From contig NC_080540.1 of NCBI RefSeq assembly GCF_028640845.1, positions 263,285,958 through 263,349,957 of the forward strand: a stretch of DNA of 64,000 bases, in the 5' to 3' direction. Under the pieces are notes generated by a model. The model was not told where the DNA came from, did not search any database, and worked only from the letters and a program-made list of their open reading frames with translations. Shown in pieces: positions 32,636 to 43,354 of the stretch; positions within the stretch are counted from its first letter, which is position 1, and every line of letters begins with the position of its first letter. The DNA comes from Ahaetulla prasina. Its lineage: Eukaryota > Chordata > Lepidosauria > Squamata > Colubridae. Position numbers and translations under genes: made by a program.

Positions 32636-34245
32636 ATTCGTTGCCCAAATTAAGGGGGAGAATTTCAGACATGGAATCCAAAGCTTGAATAAAGGAATAC
32701 ATTCACCAGGGAATAAAACACATCCATAAAGTCTCAGTGTTTTGTTTTGTTTTTCTTATATGCACGTTTGGGGAACGGATGCCTAACCTAAAAAGAAAAG
32801 TTCTATGTAAGCACAGTCTTGTGTCCAGTTTCTTCAAAAGTTTGAAGAAAATACATTGTCTTCCCATTCTATAGAAGTAATGTGGTCTGAGAAATGTAAA
32901 AAAAAAAACCCCATGTCTATTTTTTCATGTTCAAAAAAAAGAAAAAGATTAGATATTAGAGCAGTTACTGCTAGAGGAACGTAAGACAGAGATATATGCT
33001 AAGACTTACTCAGGCATAAATATTTCACAGTGCCTGGGGTGAGGACTGCTTGAGATAAAGTTTAGCATTGAGCTCCATTTATCTAAAGGTAGATTTGACT
33101 GACAGGTGTTTGTTGTAAGCTGCAATTAATGTGTCAATTGTTTTTCACGTCACAATGATTTTTCACACATAGTAATGGGTGTATAGCTTTAAATCAATCT
33201 AGCACCATGGCAATAAAAAAAACGCCTGAATGGCTTTCCCTTGGGATCTGGGAAACTGCTGCACTTTGTTCTTGATCCCTACCAGTAAGTTAGGTAACAG
33301 CTCTACTATCAAATGGGTAAGTGATGAGAAGAAGGGGGAGGAAGCACACCCACAGCTGCATAGCTGTATTGATAAGCATTGGGGGTGATACTGAAAAGAA
33401 ATTCAACATTTCTGGGTATGCAGTGGTGTGAATGAAGTTATGATCCAATTCTTTCTTATAGACAACTGTCCTGTTATGGTATTTTCTTTAGTGATATGAA
33501 CAAGGTTGAGTAATTTACAGTATAGATCAGCTGGAGTTAGCATTGCAAAACAAGTTTGGAAGTAATTGTTGTAAAATACTGAATCAGCTATTTAGCCTAA
33601 CCATCTCCTGATGTGTAGAATCTAGACATAGAATATTACCAATACTTAGCTGACTGTCAGCCCCACAAGGTAAACCAAATCAGACCAGACTCCAAAAAAA
33701 AATCAACTCTACAGAAAGTCTAAAATTACTTTTATAGAGATTGGCTATAGTAACAGAATTTTGCAAATCTGACTGTGCTGTACATTTTCCTCTTCTTATG
33801 CTCTAATGAATTAGGGAGGCAAGTCATTTCTGAATGTTATATTGTTGCTCTCAACTTAAAAATGTGTTTCAGTAATGGTTGTTGTCTAGTTCCATCAAGG
33901 TCATCTTCTATCATCTCTACATCGCCCAGATTTTACTTATGAAGAAGTGTTCATTCTCACTGGTACAATTTGATATATCACCAAGTACTTTTAGTATTCT
34001 TGAAGTTTATGAAGTTGAATCAAAATCCTATTTCTTGTTGAGCTTAAGGTTGTGCTCTTCAGAACTAGAGATTTGGGGACCAATACCTAATTTCAAAATC
34101 ACTTGTGGCGGGAAACTAGCAATCCCTTTCCTGAAGCTAGCATCTTGGAGGAGGAGAAAGGAGCATATCTAAAGATCCTAGATTTTAGATATGGACCACA
34201 ATAATCTGGACAACCAGTTGATACTAGAAAATTCTAGTTGTCTAA
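32636..34245. other. Unassigned DNA
   Basis: No gene or repeat family recognised. The 97-codon open frame from 33879 has no family features. Confidence 0.45.
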
Positions 34246-34318
34246 TGATATCTAATCTGGACAACGATTAGATAAAGGAGAATATTTGAGGCTTGGGGTG
34301 GAAATGAAGGATCCTTAG

Positions 34319-34506
34319 TGTAATGTATTTTGAACTTCGAGAGGGAATTTTGGGCGGGAAAATTGCACGTTGCTGATTGGTTGAAGCCTCAGCCAAAAGA
34401 GTATTTAAAGAGGGGTTTTTGCCGGTTGTCTTTTGCTGGGTCACAATAAACTAAAGAGCTGTTGCCACTTATTGGTCTCCTGCCTCTTCATTGCCCGAAC
34501 TTAACA
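34319..34506 (+). repeat. Gypsy 5' LTR
   Basis: 188 bp from TGTAATG to CTTAACA. A TATA-like TATTTAAA lies at 34402-34409 and an AATAAA signal at 34445-34450. Two differences from the 3' LTR. Confidence 0.93.
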
Positions 34507-34507
34507 T

Positions 34508-34525
34508 TGGCGACGAGGATGGGAT
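34508..34525 (+). other. Primer binding site, complementary to tRNA-Ser(GCT) 3' end
   Basis: TGGCGACGAGGATGGGAT begins one base after the LTR. It is the complement of the 3' end of vertebrate tRNA-Ser(GCT), including the CCA, over 18 bases by memory of that tRNA. It would prime minus-strand synthesis. Confidence 0.75.
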
Positions 34526-34608
34526 GTTGAGGCAGTGAGATCAAAAGAAAGAGCTGAAGGAACCAGGAATTCCTTAACCCAGCCAGTTTGCGAAGGCGGG
34601 AAATAGTG

Positions 34609-35640
34609 ATGTCCAGCTACACGCCGCCAGTGCCATTCGACCCAGCCAAGGAAAAATGGGGGTCGTACATGGCTCGTTTCGAGTGTTTCCTCGAAGCGAA
34701 CGAACTACAGGGAGTCTCGGACAATCGGAAGCGAGCATACTTCCTGAGCCACTGCGGTCCAGAGGTCTTCAATATGGCGGAGTCACTCTCAGAACCAACG
34801 CCGGTACAATCGGTACTGTGGCAGACACTACAAACAACACTTTGAGCGCACTACGCAACGGTACCCTCAAAGTTCGTCCAATGTTTCGAATTGAGGCAAC
34901 GGGTACAGTGAGAAGGCGAATCAATAAGTGTGTACATGGCCGCATTGAGGAAAGCCGCAAACCACTGCGAGTACAGAGATTTGGAGGACTCCTTACTCGA
35001 ACAGCTCATTTGTGGGGTCAGAGACATCAAACTACAAAGGCGGCTGCTGTCTAAAAGCAACCTGACTCTAGCGATAGCCCTGGACGAAGCCAGAGCTCAT
35101 GAGATGTCCACCAAGGTGGCGGAGACCTTGCAAAAGCCAAACGCTCAGGGTGCCGGGACAAAGACTACACCAGTCCACAGCGAGGAAGTCCAGGCCGAAT
35201 CGGAAGGTAAGGAAGAGGAAGAGGTGTTCCACACCAGGAGGCTGGAGAGAGGTGACCGGGACGAATGTGTGAGTTGTGGGGGGCAACACCAACGGCAAAA
35301 CTGCAGATTCAAGGATGCGGTTTGTCGGCGGTGTGAAAAAAAAGGTCTGCCCATGGAACGGCCCCGCAAAATCTATGTGAATCCTGGACCAAGGCCCCTT
35401 GGGTTTCTCCCACTCTCTAACTGGGGCTGTAGGGGGTAGCGACCTCGACTCTTGGCAGGATTGGCATTTCCCTACCCTGTCGCTGATGTCCTTATCCATT
35501 AAGGGCCACCATACATAAAAAGGACACATAGCTCGGACCTGCCGAGCCCCCCAACCTTCCCGCCAAAAATTCAAACCGACCAATCAGAGCGCGGGAGCAG
35601 CAAAGCGGCCAGGGATTGGTCCATTTAAAAAGGGCGCGAA
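34609..35640 (+). pseudogene. Gypsy gag, interrupted
   Basis: Starts at ATG 34609 (MSSYTPPVPFDPAKEKWG), the typical Gypsy gag N-terminus, with the block KRAYFLSHCGPEVF. In-frame TGA codons occur at 34843 and about 34909, both in contexts where CGA is likely ancestral. The same frame resumes with YMAALRKAANHCEYRDLEDS. A first zinc knuckle, CVSCGGQHQRQNC, is near 35270. The second starts at CRRCEKKG and is cut by the 178-bp inverted insert; its remainder (GHIARTC) lies at 35522 in a frame shifted by one. Gag would coat the RNA and form the particle. Inactive. Confidence 0.88.
35346..35521 (-). repeat. Inverted duplicate of the element's own integrase segment, inserted in gag
   Basis: The minus strand of this stretch matches plus-strand 37733-37907 (YVWWPLMDKDISDRVGKCQ to DFAGPFHGQTF) with three differences. 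The net insertion is 178 bp. It moves the frame from 1 to 2, which is the frame in which protease is read. The sequence AAAAAGG occurs on both sides (35339-35345 and 35517-35523) and next to the source segment in reverse complement, consistent with a template switch at microhomology. Confidence 0.9.
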
Positions 35641-36230
35641 GTTAAACCAGACCACTGTGAGAGTGGGCCACGCATCGACACGACTAGAGAAGAAGATATT
35701 TACCCAAGTCTACGTTGAAGGGGTGCCATGCCCCATGGAAGTAGACACTGGGTCATCAATCACAATTATGTCCTGGGACACCATCGTGAGAGACTTGCCA
35801 GCGATCGCTAAACGTCAGCTACAAACCCAGAAGCTGAGGGTGCAGGACTACCAGGGGAATCGGATCCCTGTTCGAGGAGCTACAGCCGTCCAAGTCAAAT
35901 ATGGACAATTCACAAAGACCCTGCCGATCACCATAGTAAACGGAACTCTACCGAGTTTGCTAGGGTTGGACTGGTTCCAAGCTTTGGGTATGGGAGTGAC
36001 CGGGGTCCACAGGAGCGACGTCATCCTCAGAGACAAACTACTGAAGGAGTTCGAGGACGTATTCAAGGATTGCCTGGGCAAGTAGGTGGGGACCCCTATT
36101 TCTTTCAACCTCGACCCCCAAGTCGCCCCTATCTGGTTAAAGGCTAGGAGGGTCCCATTCGCCCTAAAGCCTAAAATTGACCAAGAATTGGACAAGTTAG
36201 TAAGCCAGGGAATATTAGTCCCCGTCGACC
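35641..36230 (+). pseudogene. Gypsy protease and start of RT
   Basis: The aspartic protease active site DTGSS is at 35744 (MEVDTGSSITIMSWD). The fold's second half follows (LPSLLGLDWFQALG). The frame meets a TAG at 36083-36085. It continues with the RT N-terminus (GTPISFNLDPQVAPIWLKAR, then LDKLVSQGILVPVDHAK). A one-base expansion of an A-run near 36234-36239 shifts the frame into that of RT. Protease would process gag and pol. Inactive. Confidence 0.88.
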
Positions 36231-37280
36231 ATGCAAAAATGGGAGACACCCATAGTAACCCCAGTCAAACCGGACGGTTCGGTCCGAATTTGCGCTGACT
36301 ACAAAGCAACGCTTAACAAAGCATTGCAGAAAAGTGCATACTCCGTTCCAGTGGTGCAACATTTGCTACACTCATTAGGGCAAGGGCAGGTCTTCGCCAA
36401 ACTCGATTTGGCCCAAGCCTACCAGCAGCTACCTGTAGATAGCAGCACAGCTGAGGCGCAGACAATCGTCACGCACCGTGGGGCTTTCAAATGTACGCGA
36501 CTCCAGTTCGGAGTTAGCGTGGCCCCAGGGCTCTTCCAGAACCTAATGGAGCGATTATTACAGGGCCTGCCAGGAGTGGTACCATACTTCGACGATGTAT
36601 TGGTATCAGCTGAAAACTTAGAGGAACTCGGGGTAAAACTAAGGAAGGTGTTGGGCATTTTTAGGTCTGTGGGGCTTAAGGTTAAGCTCAACAAATGCCA
36701 TATTGGGGTGAAATCTGTAGAATTCCTAGGATACAGGATAGACAGGGAAGGGATCCACCCCACGGAGAGCAAGGTACGGGCCATTAGAAAGGCCCCAGCC
36801 CCCAAAAATAAAACAGAGTTACAGGCATTCTTGGGGCTTGTTAATTTCTATGCGGTATTTTTGAAGAATAAAGCAACAGTAGCCGAGCCGCTACATAAGT
36901 TGCTAGCAAAGAAAGCTGTGTGGTCCTGGGGAAAAGAAGAGGCTAGGGCATTTGAGGGGGTAAAAAACCTTTTGTCCAGCGATAGCCTCCTCATCCAGTA
37001 CAATGGCACGTTGCCACTAGTACTAGTTTGCGACGCTTCACCATATGGGGTGGGGGCAGTGCTCAGCCACAGGTTACCGAATGGAACAGAAGCCCCTATA
37101 GCGTATTATTCCCGGACTATGTCCTCTGCGGAAAGGAACTACAGCCAGTTAGATAGGGAAGCGTTGGCCATAGTCTCCGGGGTTAAGAAATTTCACGAAT
37201 ACTTATTCGGATGAAATTTCGAGATAGTCACGGACCACAGACCCCTTCTAGGGCTTTTAGCGGGTGACTGCCCAACGCCC
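36231..37280 (+). pseudogene. Gypsy reverse transcriptase and RNase H
   Basis: An open frame to 37214 carries RT motifs: VKPDGSVRICADYKATLN, AKLDLAQAYQQLPV (first aspartates), FKCTRLQFGVSVAPGLFQ, and the catalytic YFDD at 36585-36596. The connection reads KNKTELQAFLGLVNFYAVFL. RNase H follows with LVCDASPYGVGAVLSH and SQLDREALAIV. A TGA at 37212-37214 interrupts before NFEIVTDHRPLLGLL. RT copies the RNA into DNA and RNase H removes the RNA. Confidence 0.92.
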
Positions 37281-38840
37281 ATGGCACTTTCTCCCAGGCT
37301 GACCCGATGGACTATTTTCCTAGCAGCATACTCCTACAAATTGCTCTACCACCCAGGAAAAGACTTAGGGCATGCGGATGCTCTGAGCAGATGCCCTCTA
37401 CCAGAGACAATTGAGGACCCCACCCCGGGGACACCCGTCTTACTAATTGACTCTTTGGACTCTGGCCCAGTCACATCCAAGCAGGTGGCTAGGGCATCGT
37501 ATAGAGACATTACAATTCGGACTGTGATCGGTTGGGTGCAAAGGGGTTGGCCCGCTGCGCCGGGCGAGCATTTCAAAGACTTTGCGAAAAAACAATCAGA
37601 ACTGTCTGTTCAAGGGGGGTGTCTGTTATGGGGGGATAGGGTAGTTATCCCAGAAAAATTACGCGAAAATGTGTTGGAACTGTTGCATGAGGGCCACCCA
37701 GGGATTGTGCGGATGAAGAGTTTAGCGAGGAGTTATGTATGGTGGCCCTTAATGGATAAGGACATCAGCGACAGGGTAGGGAAATGCCAATCCAGCCAAG
37801 AGTAGAGGTCACTACCCCCTACAGCCCCAGTTAGAGAGTGGGAGAAACCCAAGGGGCCTTGGTCCAGGATTCACATAGATTTTGCGGGGCCGTTCCATGG
37901 GCAGACCTTTTTAATTGTGGTAGATGCCTACTCAAAATGGTTAGAAATAATCCTCATGAAAAGCACAACGGCCGAAGCAGTAATCACAGTCCTAAGGCAT
38001 CTATTCGTAACACACGGCCTGCTCGACACCCTAGTCTCTGACAATGGCCCGCAATTCACGGCAAATCAGTTTGAGGGGTATCTAGCGGGAGAGGGTATCA
38101 GACATGTCCTCTCGGTGCCCTTCCACCTGGCGACGAACGGACTTGCAGAACGTTTCGTTCGGAGCACCAAGGAAACGCTATCTAGGATAAGTCCAGGCGA
38201 CTGGCAAACGAAAATAGACACTTTCCTGGCCGTCCAACATAGGACCCCTTGTATAACAACTGGCCGCAGCCCAGCAGAACTTTTAATGGGCAGGAAACTC
38301 AGGTGCCCGCTAGACCGACTAAACCCAACTTATACCCCAGACGGGTACAAGGGTATTCAAGGAAAAACCAGGGAAATGACAGTGGGTGACCTAGTATGGG
38401 CACACAACTATAGCGAGGGCCCAACATGGTTAAAAGGGGAAATTTTGGGCATAACCGGACCCAAATCATACGTAGTAGACATGGAGGACGGCCGGGTATG
38501 GAAACGCCACATAGACCAGCTAAGAAAACATATACCAAACAAATTAGAAACCAAACAACCAGGCCCTGACTACCAATTGTTTGAATCTGCAGCTGACTCA
38601 AACCCGAGGCGAGCGGAGGACTTATCTGATTCCGATGAAGTCCAGCGACGCCAACCGGTTCCTCCTGAAGGCAACAGGAACGATTCAGCCAATAATCCAG
38701 GGCCGGACGGCCTAGAGGAGGAGCGGGGAGGAACAAACAGTCCCTCCGACCAGCTCGACTCTCTCCCAGAAAATGAACTGCGCAGGTCAGAAAGAGTTAG
38801 GAGACGCCCTGTCTACCTGCGTGACTACGTAGAGAGATAG
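37281..38840 (+). pseudogene. Gypsy integrase
   Basis: The zinc-binding HHCC region is at 37680-37805 (LHEGHPGIVRMKSLARSYVW, GKCQ); the second cysteine of the CxxC pair reads serine here, and a TAG follows at 37803-37805. The catalytic core has D at 37878 (HIDFAGPF), D at 38040 (SDNGPQF) and E at 38148 (LAERFV), the DDE triad. A C-terminal GPY-like block (GPKSYVVDMEDGRVWKRHID) and a basic tail (RRSERVRRRPVYLRDYV) end at a stop at 38838-38840. No chromodomain seen. Integrase inserts the cDNA. Inactive in this copy. Confidence 0.92.
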
Positions 38841-38876
38841 CATGTAAATATTATGTAAATAGAGGTACAAAGTGTT

Positions 38877-38891
38877 CTGGGAGGGAAGGAG
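38877..38891 (+). other. Polypurine tract
   Basis: GGGAGGGAAGGAG ends directly before the 3' LTR. It is the usual primer for plus-strand synthesis. Confidence 0.85.
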
Positions 38892-39079
38892 TGTAATGTA
38901 TTTTGAACTTCAAGAGGGAATTTTGGGCGGGAAAATTGCACGTTGCTGATTGGTTGAAGCCTCAGCCAAAAGAGTATTTAAAGAGGGGTTTTTGCCGATT
39001 GTCTTTTGCTGGGTCACAATAAACTAAAGAGCTGTTGCCACTTATTGGTCTCCTGCCTCTTCATTGCCCGAACTTAACA
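38892..39079 (+). repeat. Gypsy 3' LTR
   Basis: 188 bp, two substitutions from the 5' LTR, followed by the target duplication CTTAG at 39080-39084. Confidence 0.93.
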
Positions 39080-39284
39080 CTTAGTCTTCTCTTAACTTGA
39101 TTGTTTTCTTGCAGACATTTCATTACCCAAACCAACAGCATTAATACTACTCTACCACTGATGATGTTATCTAGTTTGAATAATGAAAAATCAATAAAAT
39201 GCGAAAAAAGGAACTGTCATTTTAACCCCAAGCCTCAAATATTTTCCTTTATCTAATGGTTGTCCAGATTTTTACAGATGAACA

Positions 39285-39950
39285 CTAGTGTTCTACAGTT
39301 CTGGGTTCTACAGAGAAATTATTGAGTCTGTCATCTGCACCTCTATAACTGTCTGGTTTGGTTCTGCAACCCAACAAGACAGACACAGACTTCAGAGGAT
39401 AATTAGAACTTCAGAAAAAACAATTGCTACCAACCTGCCTTCCATTGAGGACCTGTATACTGCATGAGTCAAAAAGAGGGCTGTGAAAATATTTACAGAT
39501 CCCTCACATCCTGGACATAAACTGTTTCAACCCCTACCCTCAAAATGACGCTACAGAACACTGCACACCAGAACAATTAGATACAAGAACAGTTTTTTCC
39601 CAAATGCCATCACTCTGCTAAACAAATAATTCCCTCAACACTGTCAAACTATTTACTAAGTCTGCATTACTATTAATCTTCTTATCATTCCCATCACCCA
39701 TCTTCCTTCCACTTATGACTGTATGACTGTAACTTTGTAGGTTGTATCCTTACGATTTATATTGATATTTATTGTTTCATGATTGCTTATTTGTACTTAT
39801 TAAGTGTTGTACCTTATGATTCTTGAACATATCTTTTCTTTTATGTACACTGAGAGCATATGCACCAAGACAAATTCCTTGTGTGTCCAATCACACTTCA
39901 CCAATAAAAAAATCTATTCTATTCTATTCTATTCTATTCTATTCTATTCT
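39285..39950 (+). pseudogene. CR1/L3 LINE ORF2 C-terminus, 3' UTR and (ATTCT)n
   Basis: Translation in one frame gives IIESVICTSITVWFG, DRHRLQRIIRTSEKTI, NLPSIEDLYTA, then a stop and KIFTDPSHPGHKLFQPLPS, the C-terminal part of L3-type CR1 proteins. Further stops lie downstream. The 3' UTR matches the other L3 copies and ends in CCAATAAAAAAATCTATTCT with about seven TATTC units (39912-39950). 5'-truncated. Confidence 0.85.
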
Positions 39951-41607
39951 CATGGGACTGAAAAAGATGGCTCAGAAACAGGGAAAGGGTGATGTTTCAG
40001 AGAGAAGCAATAGGTGTGTCCCTTCTTGCTACACCTAGTTTGTGCTTCAGGCCTCCCTAGCATATACTCTCCCTATAGAATAGATCAACCCTCAAGGACT
40101 GCAAGCCTTGCCAATAAAAAAGTATTGTCTATCCCTACTTTAAGTAAGAGAAGTCTGGACAGGATATTAAGAGGAAGCTACAGCAGTAGTAGTACTTTGC
40201 TTAATAACTTAAACTCAGACCACATTTTAGTTATATCTTCCATGGATGATTGAATAGAATTTAGTCTCTCTAAGTATCCTCCCTCCTGTAACATTCTGAT
40301 ACAGAGAGATAATAATACAGGCTTCATTTATAAGCTTGTTGTAAAGGAAAATTGCAGATTATATATTTATAATTGCTTCAGTGGTCACTGTGGAATTCTG
40401 TGAAAATCAACTACAGAAGAGTCAAGATTATTATTGCTTGTACTAAGCAATGTTTTACATTTAATTACAACAGAAGTATATTAATATAGCAATATGTTCA
40501 GGTAGAATTAGTAATTTTAGCAAGCAATCAGGAAATACATATTTCACTGATACAAATTAGGAAGGTCTGAAGTGTCCACCTTTCTTATTGATTGTGCTTT
40601 CTTTTGAAAAGGAGATAATCTCCAAATGTGTTGGGTCAGTATATATCTGTTTATCTGGAGCAACTGCTTCTATTTTTGTAGTTTAGAATTGCAGTCTGAA
40701 TACTACATACAAACATATCCTTTATTTGACAATTGATACCCAACATTTCAATCCCCGAAGTTCTTAGAACAATTAGAATGTGAATGATTATAGCTCATTA
40801 AAAGTTTTGTGCCAGTGGAAGGAGGGAGGGAAGCTTTAGCGAAGCATCTTTCTACACCAAAATTCTGCTTGAGGGTTGAAGAACCTTTTAGGTTGGTCTG
40901 AGACTTACACAGTGGCAAAGAGGAAAAGGTGAATACTTCTTGAATGGCAGTCCTTTTTTTTTCTTTTTCTTTTTTAGCAGAAGGAGACTTTTAGGTCTCA
41001 GAAGACCCGTGGTAAGGCAAACAATCCACAGAGTCACACAATAGCTATTGAAAAAAATGTCAAAGGCAAAAAAAAAAGATATTTGAAGAAGTATTTTGGT
41101 TCCCAGTGTGTTTTTATGGCCATCTCTTTATAAAAATAATGTATGTTGCTGTTCATTAAAAAGTGTGCTCAGGATAAAGACTCTATCAGTTTACACGAGC
41201 AGATTAAAAACTCAAACTATTAAAAAAAACAACCCACCAACAATTGTCTGTATATTCAGCTCTGCAGCCAGCCCATTAAAACACATTAACAGTCTCTCTA
41301 CAAGGCTTCACATCCTTTCACTGTGTGTGTGTGTGTGTGTTTGTATGCACATGAATGAACATGGATTTCATTTTTTTTCTCTGTTTCTTCTTTCAAACAT
41401 GTGCTCACCGTCTGACCTTGAGGAAGTTCCCTTTTTCCTTCTCAGCCTTAGTCATTTTTTCTGTTTCTTATCTATATATGGTAATACTACAGTGACCCAC
41501 ATTTTAGATATAATATCAAGACAAGTCTGATAAAATTGAAAGAGTCAGGATTTGTTTGTGAAAAGTTGTTCTCATTTACTCTAGCCTAACACTGGAAATG
41601 TTAGATG
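39951..41607. other. Unassigned DNA
   Basis: No gene recognised. A (GT)n run lies at 41323-41341. The 144-codon open frame from 41096 spans it and shows no family features. Confidence 0.45.
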
Positions 41608-42230
41608 TAAGATGGGGAAGAAATGGAGGTAGTGACAGATTTTATTTTCCTGGGCTCCAAGATCACCGCAGATGGGAACTGCAGTCAAAAAATTAAAAGA
41701 CGTTTGTTCCTGGGGAGGAAAACTATGGCAAATCTAGATAGCTTACTAAAAAACAGAGACATCACCCTACCAATAAAAGTGTTTATATTCAAGGCTATGG
41801 TTTTCCCAGTTGCAATGTATGGCTGTGAAAGTTGGACCATAAGGAAGGCTGAGCACCAAAGAATTGAGGCCTTTGAACTATGTGCTGGAGAAGACTCCTG
41901 CAAGTCCCTTGGACTGCAAGACAATCAAACCGGTCAGTCCTAGAGGAGATCAACCCTGACTGCTCTTTAGAAGGCCAGATCCTGAAGATGAAACTCAGAT
42001 ACTTTGGCCACCTAATGAGAAGGAAGGACTCACTGGAGAAGAGCCTAATGCTGGGAAAGATTGAGGGCAAAAGAAGAATGGGATGACAAAGAATGAGGTG
42101 GCTAGATGGAATCATTGAAGCAGTAGGCGTGAGCGTAAATGGACTCCAGAGGATGGTAGAGGACAGGAAAACCTGGAGGAACATTGTCCATGGGGTCGTG
42201 ACGGGGGCGGACTTCACAGCAACAACACTG
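41608..42230 (+). pseudogene. BovB LINE (RTE clade), C-terminal coding fragment
   Basis: The frames read TDFIFLGSKITADGNCSQKI, KTMANLDSLLKNRDITLP, then the typical AMVFPVAMYGCESWTIRKAE. A frame change follows, then CWRRLLQVPWTARQSN, LRYFGHLMRRKDSLEKSLML, and after a stop at 42087 RWLDGIIEAVGVS and DRKTWRNIVHGV. This is the C-terminal part of BovB ORF2. It is 5'-truncated and interrupted by at least one frameshift and one stop. BovB is abundant in squamates and is the inferred partner of Sauria SINEs. Confidence 0.88.
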
Positions 42231-43354
42231 GAAAGGTGGGGGAGAAAAGAAAACAAAGATGGGAGGTGCAAGAAATGTTCATTACAATTAAACACTACAG
42301 TGCTAGATACAGGGTGGATAACTTTACTTATGCCTTTAGTTTTCTTATATTTAATTCTGAAAATCTCTTCCATAATTTAAAAGAAATTCTTATTCAATCA
42401 GATGCAAAAGAAATGGCTTTTGGGCAGTGTCTCCCTGTTTTGGAAAGACCTCCTATTCTTATATTTGAGAACTAACTATGGTGTTGTTATAAACTTAGTG
42501 GTTTACCTATGCTTTTTCCATTGAGTATGCATGTGTATGTATTCTAACTCAAATGTTTGCACTTTTTAATTGTTGAACTGATTTAAGGAATTTATGAGTT
42601 TATTTTAGCAACTGTTTTAATATTGTTGTAACCCATCACATTGGGATAGAACAGCCTTAGCCAACCTGTAACTAAAACTAAAAAAATTTTCTCTCAACTC
42701 TTTGAAAATGTCATCAAAATGTCTTCTTCTTTCTCTTCCCCAATTGAGAAAAATACGTCAAAGTGGTGTACCACAACATATTTTAAACAAATGTAACCAA
42801 GAATGTAAGATTGTTTAAAGATTTGTTAGCTCTTTTACAGAAATCAGTTAAATTTAAATACGCTTAATTCAAGCTAAATTGTGCCCAATGCTAAAGTCAG
42901 AAATCACACACACCACACACACACACACACACACATTCCTCTTTCTTTATTTAGTTATTTGCTAACAATCTATGCAAACATTGCAATTGCAAAAATCCAG
43001 ATACATACTGTAGTAGAAGGGAGCAGGCTTACAACTTTCTTTGCTACTATCTTCCAGTCATACAGATTTTTGCTCCTTGGTTAGTATGTTTAAAATTGCA
43101 GATCCACAAGAGTTGTGTCTTTGTCTATGTATGTTCATCTGTTTCCTAAAGGCAAAACAGTTTTTTCCCCAAGTCTGGTTCTAGTTGTGCCTGCTTACAC
43201 AGAAGTAATCATTGTCCTTTCAGCTTTTACTTTTCTCATAATATGTACTTTCAAACCTAGCTCTAAATATGTCACAGCTCTCTGTTCAGTAGCCTCTTCA
43301 ATCTTCAAGTGCCATTGCAAAAGTTGAGTCTTTTAATATTTATTATTTTGAATT
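42231..43354. other. Unassigned DNA
   Basis: AT-rich. (AC)n at 42908-42934. Nothing else recognised. 42270-42660 could be a worn LINE 3' region, but I cannot place it. Confidence 0.4.

Larger units (their letters stand above)
34319..39079 (+). mobile_element. Full-length Gypsy LTR retrotransposon, 4761 bp, inactive
   Basis: Two 188-bp LTRs with TG...CA ends, a 5-bp target duplication CTTAG (34314-34318 and 39080-39084), a tRNA-type primer site, gag, protease, RT, RNase H and integrase in Gypsy order, and a polypurine tract before the 3' LTR. The LTRs differ at only two positions (cttcGag/cttcAag and gccGgtt/gccGatt... i.e. one G-to-A each), so the insertion is recent. The coding region carries several stops, a frameshift and a 178-bp inverted insert. 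The serine-tRNA primer suggests the Mag-like branch of Gypsy. Confidence 0.93.
34249..39270. mobile_element. Possible host element with 46-bp inverted ends, split by the Gypsy insertion
   Basis: ATCTGGACAACGATTAGATA and on to GAGGCTTGGGGTG (34249-34295 or so) is the inverted complement of CCCCAAGCCTCAAATATTTT to GGTTGTCCAGAT (about 39226-39270), with two or three mismatches over about 46 bp. Between them, once the Gypsy element is removed, lie only about 160 bp. This looks like a small inverted-repeat element that received the Gypsy. No target duplication of the outer element was identified. Confidence 0.5.

Noticed and set aside
35068..35583. 171-codon minus-strand frame with integrase similarity.
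   Set aside because: It is not a separate gene but the inverted integrase piece inside gag.
41096..41530. 144-codon open frame.
   Set aside because: It runs through a (GT)n repeat and has no recognisable domain.
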